Shown: piece by piece, positions 18,201-20,054 of the stretch
How positions within the stretch are numbered: the first letter of the stretch is position 1
Layout of the letters: each line of letters begins with the position of its first letter
NCBI GenBank assembly: GCA_000444245.1
Contig: KE605889.1
Location: 1 to 20,054, forward strand
Direction: 5' to 3'
DNA length: 20,054 nt
DNA from: Botryllus schlosseri
Taxonomy: Eukaryota > Chordata > Ascidiacea > Stolidobranchia > Styelidae
The notes under the pieces: model-generated
The model's input: only the letters and a program-made list of their open reading frames with translations
Told to the model about the DNA's origin: nothing
Database searches by the model: none
Translations under genes and position numbers: made by a program

Positions 18201-19276
18201 GTTCCGAGTCACAAGTCAATTGAACTTGTACGGCTTTTGACTCAAGTCAAGTCGAGTCATTTTCAACACACCGCCGAGTCAAGTCCGAGTCCAATGTTAT
18301 GGGAGCAACTGGTCGAGTCCGAGTCATTGTGTTGAGACTCGAGTCAGAAACTCTTTGGTGATATCGAAGGCTTTGGATTCATAATATATTTATTTTTCTC
18401 ACTTTACCATGTTTATTCAAACAGAAAAAAGACAGTTTCTGGGCATATTTTCGAAGGAACAGGTCGAGTCATTTTCCATAATTTAAGAAAATGACTCGAG
18501 TAAAGCTAAGTCAACGAAAAAATGTGACTCGTCTCGAGTCATTACAATCCTGACTCAAAGGCACATGAAACTAAAAATAAACAGACTTCCAACATAACTT
18601 TGACCAAAAAACTTGACATACTTCAGAATTGATGCCTTGCATATAGAGTTTTGGCTTTCGCATAAGCGTATCCGCTTGCAAGTCCTTGTCCAGGACACCG
18701 TTAATAAGAGGCGGCACGCTCGTGAAGATAAGGCTGAACAGTAAAAGGTACCACTGCTCGATGGGGTTGGCGCCCGAGTATCCGCAGAAAAATTGAAACC
18801 AAAATATGAGAAACACGAACGCCTGTAGAAAAAAAGCAAGAATTAGAACCATAGCTACAAGTTTGTTTTCCAAACAAATTACAATTCGACAATAAAAATT
18901 GAAACCAAAATATGAGAAACCGAATACTTGTCGAAGAAAATGAGAATTAGAATGAGATCATAGAAACATTTCACATATCAGACAGCTAGAATTATCACTT
19001 CATCCATGTCCGATTTAAAGATTAGTTTCCCAGTCCGCCCACCACGAGAAGCCAAAGACTCGTCAGCACTCACCGCGTTTTTGTAAAAGAAATACAGCAC
19101 CATAATGGCTAATCTCGCGTAATTCCAATGGCCGTGCACCAGCAGGAGCTTCTGAAGAAAACGAAATCTCGACATGGCAAAATCGCTGCTCATCACGGCC
19201 TGCATGCCCTCCTGCCCGGAAATACCGACGCCGATGTCGGCCACTTGAATCATACTGACGTCGTTGGCGCCGTCGC
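14730..19276 (-). CDS. ATP10: ATP10-class P4-ATPase (phospholipid flippase), 3' six exons of a gene running off the right edge
   Basis: P4-ATPases use ATP to move phospholipids or glucosylceramide from the exoplasmic to the cytosolic leaflet, usually with a CDC50/TMEM30 subunit; ATP10 members act mainly at plasma membrane and endosomes (family knowledge). Seen here: six minus-strand exons (19276-19074, 18822-18622, 17771-17691, 16866-16762, 16095-15908, 15285-14730) giving about 443 residues. They run from the P-domain hinge [11 protein letters not shown] through [17 protein letters not shown] (TM5, with the lysine conserved in flippases), [24 protein letters not shown] (TM6), YRPWSFW (TM7), LGIETKTW (TM8), CLPPSNPYW before TM10 and the stop after HTVT. 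The wording and spacing match ATP10A/B/D far better than ATP8, ATP9 or ATP11. All introns are GT-AG and phases agree at every join. The actuator domain, DKTG site and nucleotide-binding domain lie off the window. Which ATP10 paralogue this is cannot be told. Confidence 0.95.
15361..15860. repeat. Dispersed 'GGCTCGATTCCAACCAGCAG' repeats in flippase intron
   Basis: At least two direct copies (about 15400-15500 and 15543-15640) contain TAAAATTGTAAGG/TTAGG, GCACACCAA, TTTGGCTC, TCCAACCA and AGAAGCGAAGTTAT. An inverse copy (about 15682-15760) contains CACCGCAAATACTATTTTCT and GCAATAACTTCGCTTCT. The same family recurs at 16196-16430 and 1671-1727. No terminal repeats or target duplication were defined. 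Confidence 0.6.
15908..16095 (-). CDS. ATP10: ATP10-like exon: TM9-TM10
   Basis: 62 codons plus two bases; acceptor CTCTCTTGCAG, donor GTAAGA, phase 0 entry and phase 2 exit. It encodes [18 protein letters not shown] (TM9), [19 protein letters not shown] (exoplasmic loop; CxxCxPPSNPYW is ATP10-like) and [16 protein letters not shown] (TM10). The split arginine codon AG|G is completed by the next exon. Confidence 0.95.
16196..16430. repeat. Same intron repeat family with a 15-bp perfect hairpin
   Basis: It opens with TTTTACTGGCTGCCCCATGA and AATTGATAG, then GCACAGCAAATTCGGCTCAA, matching the copies at 15361-15860. At its centre TAGTATTTACGGTGG (16332-16346) and CCACCGTAAATACTA (16374-16388) are exact inverses around a 27-nt AT-rich loop. 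Inverse family sequence (ACAACAATAACTGTCTTC) follows, so the unit is a foldback. Confidence 0.65.
16560..16619. mobile_element. Lone end related to the nested TAGGGTAACCAT hAT family
   Basis: ATGGTAACCCTA (16608-16619) equals the right end of the element at 3596-3976. On the minus strand it is followed by GTCTTCGGAGCACGCCC and GTCGTCTTTTTTCG, resembling the GTCCTC-rich subterminal style of that family. No opposite end or 8-bp duplication (right flank TTACTGAC) was found in the intron. Confidence 0.4.
16762..16866 (-). CDS. ATP10: ATP10-like exon: TM8
   Basis: 35 codons, phase 0 at both ends, acceptor CTTTCTTTCTAG and donor GTGGGT. It encodes [20 protein letters not shown] followed by [15 protein letters not shown]. 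The TWGTP and HLGIETKTW strings are typical of the ATP10 class. Confidence 0.94.
16867..17690 (-). other. Flippase intron (TM7-TM8), no element recognised
   Basis: An 824-bp GT-AG intron. I see no element ends, open frames or RNA genes in it. Confidence 0.6.
17691..17771 (-). CDS. ATP10: ATP10-like exon: TM7
   Basis: A short 27-codon exon, phase 0 at both ends, with acceptor TTTTTTCAG and donor GTGAGT. It encodes [20 protein letters not shown] followed by LFFIPYF, which is the YRPxxFW motif and TM7. It was found by extending the family match, being too short to stand out as an open frame. Confidence 0.93.
18178..18552 (+). repeat. CTCGAG-rich element, copy 2, in a flippase intron
   Basis: It starts TAGGGTTGCAATCAAGTC and ends GAGTCATTACAATCCTG, which on the minus strand begins CAGGATTGTAATGACTCGAG. 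The inner layout matches copy 1: CACAAGTCAATTGAACTTG, GACTCAAGTCAAGTCGAGTC, CCGAGTCAAGTCCGAGTCC. The flanks CAAAAAGG and CTCAAAGG agree at 6 of 8 positions, a weak hint of a hAT-size target duplication. Confidence 0.6.
18622..18822 (-). CDS. ATP10: ATP10-like exon: TM5-TM6
   Basis: Acceptor TTTTTTCTACAG; 67 codons in phase 0 at both ends; donor GTATGT. It begins [17 protein letters not shown], completing TM5 after YFFYKNA, then [18 protein letters not shown] (TM6), [17 protein letters not shown] and LYMQGINSE. Residue spacing from YKN to FWFQF equals the human ATP10 pattern as I recall it. A degenerate duplicate of the start of this exon lies 106 bp upstream in the intron (18894 onward). Confidence 0.95.
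18894..18963 (-). repeat. Degenerate duplicate of the 5' end of the TM5-TM6 exon
   Basis: AAAAATTGAAACCAAAATAT, then GAGAAA, at 18894 repeats exactly the sequence at 18788, which codes FWFQFF-region residues on the minus strand. The match continues with changes through the exon start and the pyrimidine tract to AGAATTAGAA. The duplicate is offset by 106 bp. Its acceptor has changed (CTACAG to CGACAAG), so it is a decayed tandem copy of a splice site plus the first part of an exon. Confidence 0.7.
19074..19276 (-). CDS. ATP10: ATP10-like exon: P-domain hinge and start of TM5
   Basis: Acceptor TTTTCTTCAG precedes GC GAC GGC, so the first glycine codon of GDGAND is split with the previous exon (phase 1 entry). 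The exon carries [11 protein letters not shown], whose two aspartates bind Mg2+ in P-type ATPases, then [23 protein letters not shown] and [11 protein letters not shown]. It ends at KNA before donor GTGAGT in phase 0. The preceding exon is not in the remaining 778 bp to the right, which is filled with repeats. Confidence 0.95.
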
Positions 19277-19337
19277 CTGAAGAAAACGCGCGAGTATGGT
19301 AAGAAATCTTGAAATCGACAGAGGTTGTCAAAGTATT

Positions 19338-19963
19338 CAGGGTTGTAATGACTCGAGTCAGGATTATTTGGTGACTCGACTCGAGTCATTTTTATAAACA
19401 TGTAAAATGACTCGACTTGAGTCAATTTATTCATTGACTCAACTTGTATCGAGTGATTGTGCATGACTCGGACCTGACTTGACTTGACTCGTGTCATTTT
19501 GCCAAATGCGTAAAATGACTCAACTTGAGTCAATATTTTTCATTGACTAGACTTGTACCCAATTGATTGTGCATGACTCGGACCTGACTCGAGTCATTTT
19601 TCCAAATGCGTAAAATGACTCGACTTGAGTCAATTTTTGCATTGACTCGACTTGTACTCAAGTGATTGTGCATGGCTCGGACCTGACTCGACTTGACTCG
19701 AGTCATTCTTCCAAATGCGTAAAATGACTCGACTTGAATCAATTTTTTTCATTTGACTCGACTTGTACTCGAGTGATTGTGCATGACTCGGACCTGACTC
19801 GACTTGACTCGAGTCATTTTTCCAAATGCCAAAACACTATGACTCAGACCCTACTAGGTGACTTGGACTAGGATTTGACTCGGTGGTAAATTGAAAATGA
19901 CATGACTTGACTCGAGTCAAAACTATAAAAGTGAGATTAACTTGTGACTTGGTCACCAGCCTG
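19338..19963 (-). repeat. CTCGAG-rich element, copy 3, expanded by an internal tandem array
   Basis: It starts CAGGGTTGTAATGACTCGAG on the plus strand and ends near GGTCACCAGCCTG, the reverse orientation to copies 1 and 2. Its body is a tandem array: GATTGTGCATG-type landmarks begin at 19455, 19565, 19664 and 19775, giving periods of 110, 99 and 111 bp. Each unit contains CCAAATGCGTAAAATGACTC and GGACCTGACTCGA. The outer flanks AAAGTATT and CCATGCCT do not match, so the ends are provisional. Confidence 0.7.
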
Positions 19964-20054
19964 CCATGCCTCGTTTTTTAGACAACTTGACACTTTCACG
20001 AGGGTGCCAGTCAAATTTGAAACATTTTTAAAAAGTTTCTTCAAAAAATTAAAA

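Noticed and set aside
19277-20054. A search for the next upstream flippase exon
   Set aside because: The remaining sequence is almost entirely the CTCGAG element and flanking AT-rich DNA; no P-domain coding (expected to precede GDGAND) was found.

Overview
The window is animal nuclear DNA: one confidently recognised spliced gene with canonical GT-AG introns, set in a landscape crowded with short decayed DNA transposons. Nothing bacterial, organellar or CRISPR-like is present. The P4-ATPase resembles the vertebrate ATP10 type and the intergenic DNA is moderately AT-rich with recurrent AGGCCTA-type motifs. A marine invertebrate is a reasonable guess, but the species cannot be told from this sequence.

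Right third (14730-20054, minus strand): the last six coding exons of an ATP10-class phospholipid flippase (P4-ATPase), from the P-domain hinge GDGANDV through membrane segments 5-10 to a 184-residue acidic cytosolic tail and stop. The exons join in phase at every junction. The 5' part of the gene lies beyond the right edge. Its introns hold CTCGAG-rich elements, a tandem array with a period of about 100-111 bp, a decayed partial duplication of an exon's splice acceptor, and a repeat family with a 15-bp hairpin.

Left two thirds (1-14700): no complete gene is visible. The region holds many hAT-type insertions, several proven by matching 8-bp target-site duplications (TSDs): 221-1217 (997 bp), 1869-2292 and 6193-6742 (same family, opposite orientation), 3096-4258 (which keeps the C-terminal dimerisation motif of its transposase), 3596-3976 (nested exactly inside that motif), and 13952-14280 (a short relative of 3096-4258). 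Less complete hAT-like pieces lie at 1-93, 5004-5812, 8254-9524, 10405-10920 and 11023 onward. A degenerate tRNA-derived SINE head sits at about 12040-12081 on the minus strand.

Two possible host-gene traces lie between the transposons. One is an ankyrin-repeat-like exon (4321-4548, plus strand) that needs a one-base frame change in an A run. The other is a pair of short minus-strand candidate exons (10233-10334 and 9956-10060) with strong splice donors and a hydrophobic product.

I see no new molecular system. The distinctive content is the density, nesting and family structure of hAT elements and the intron structure of the flippase gene.
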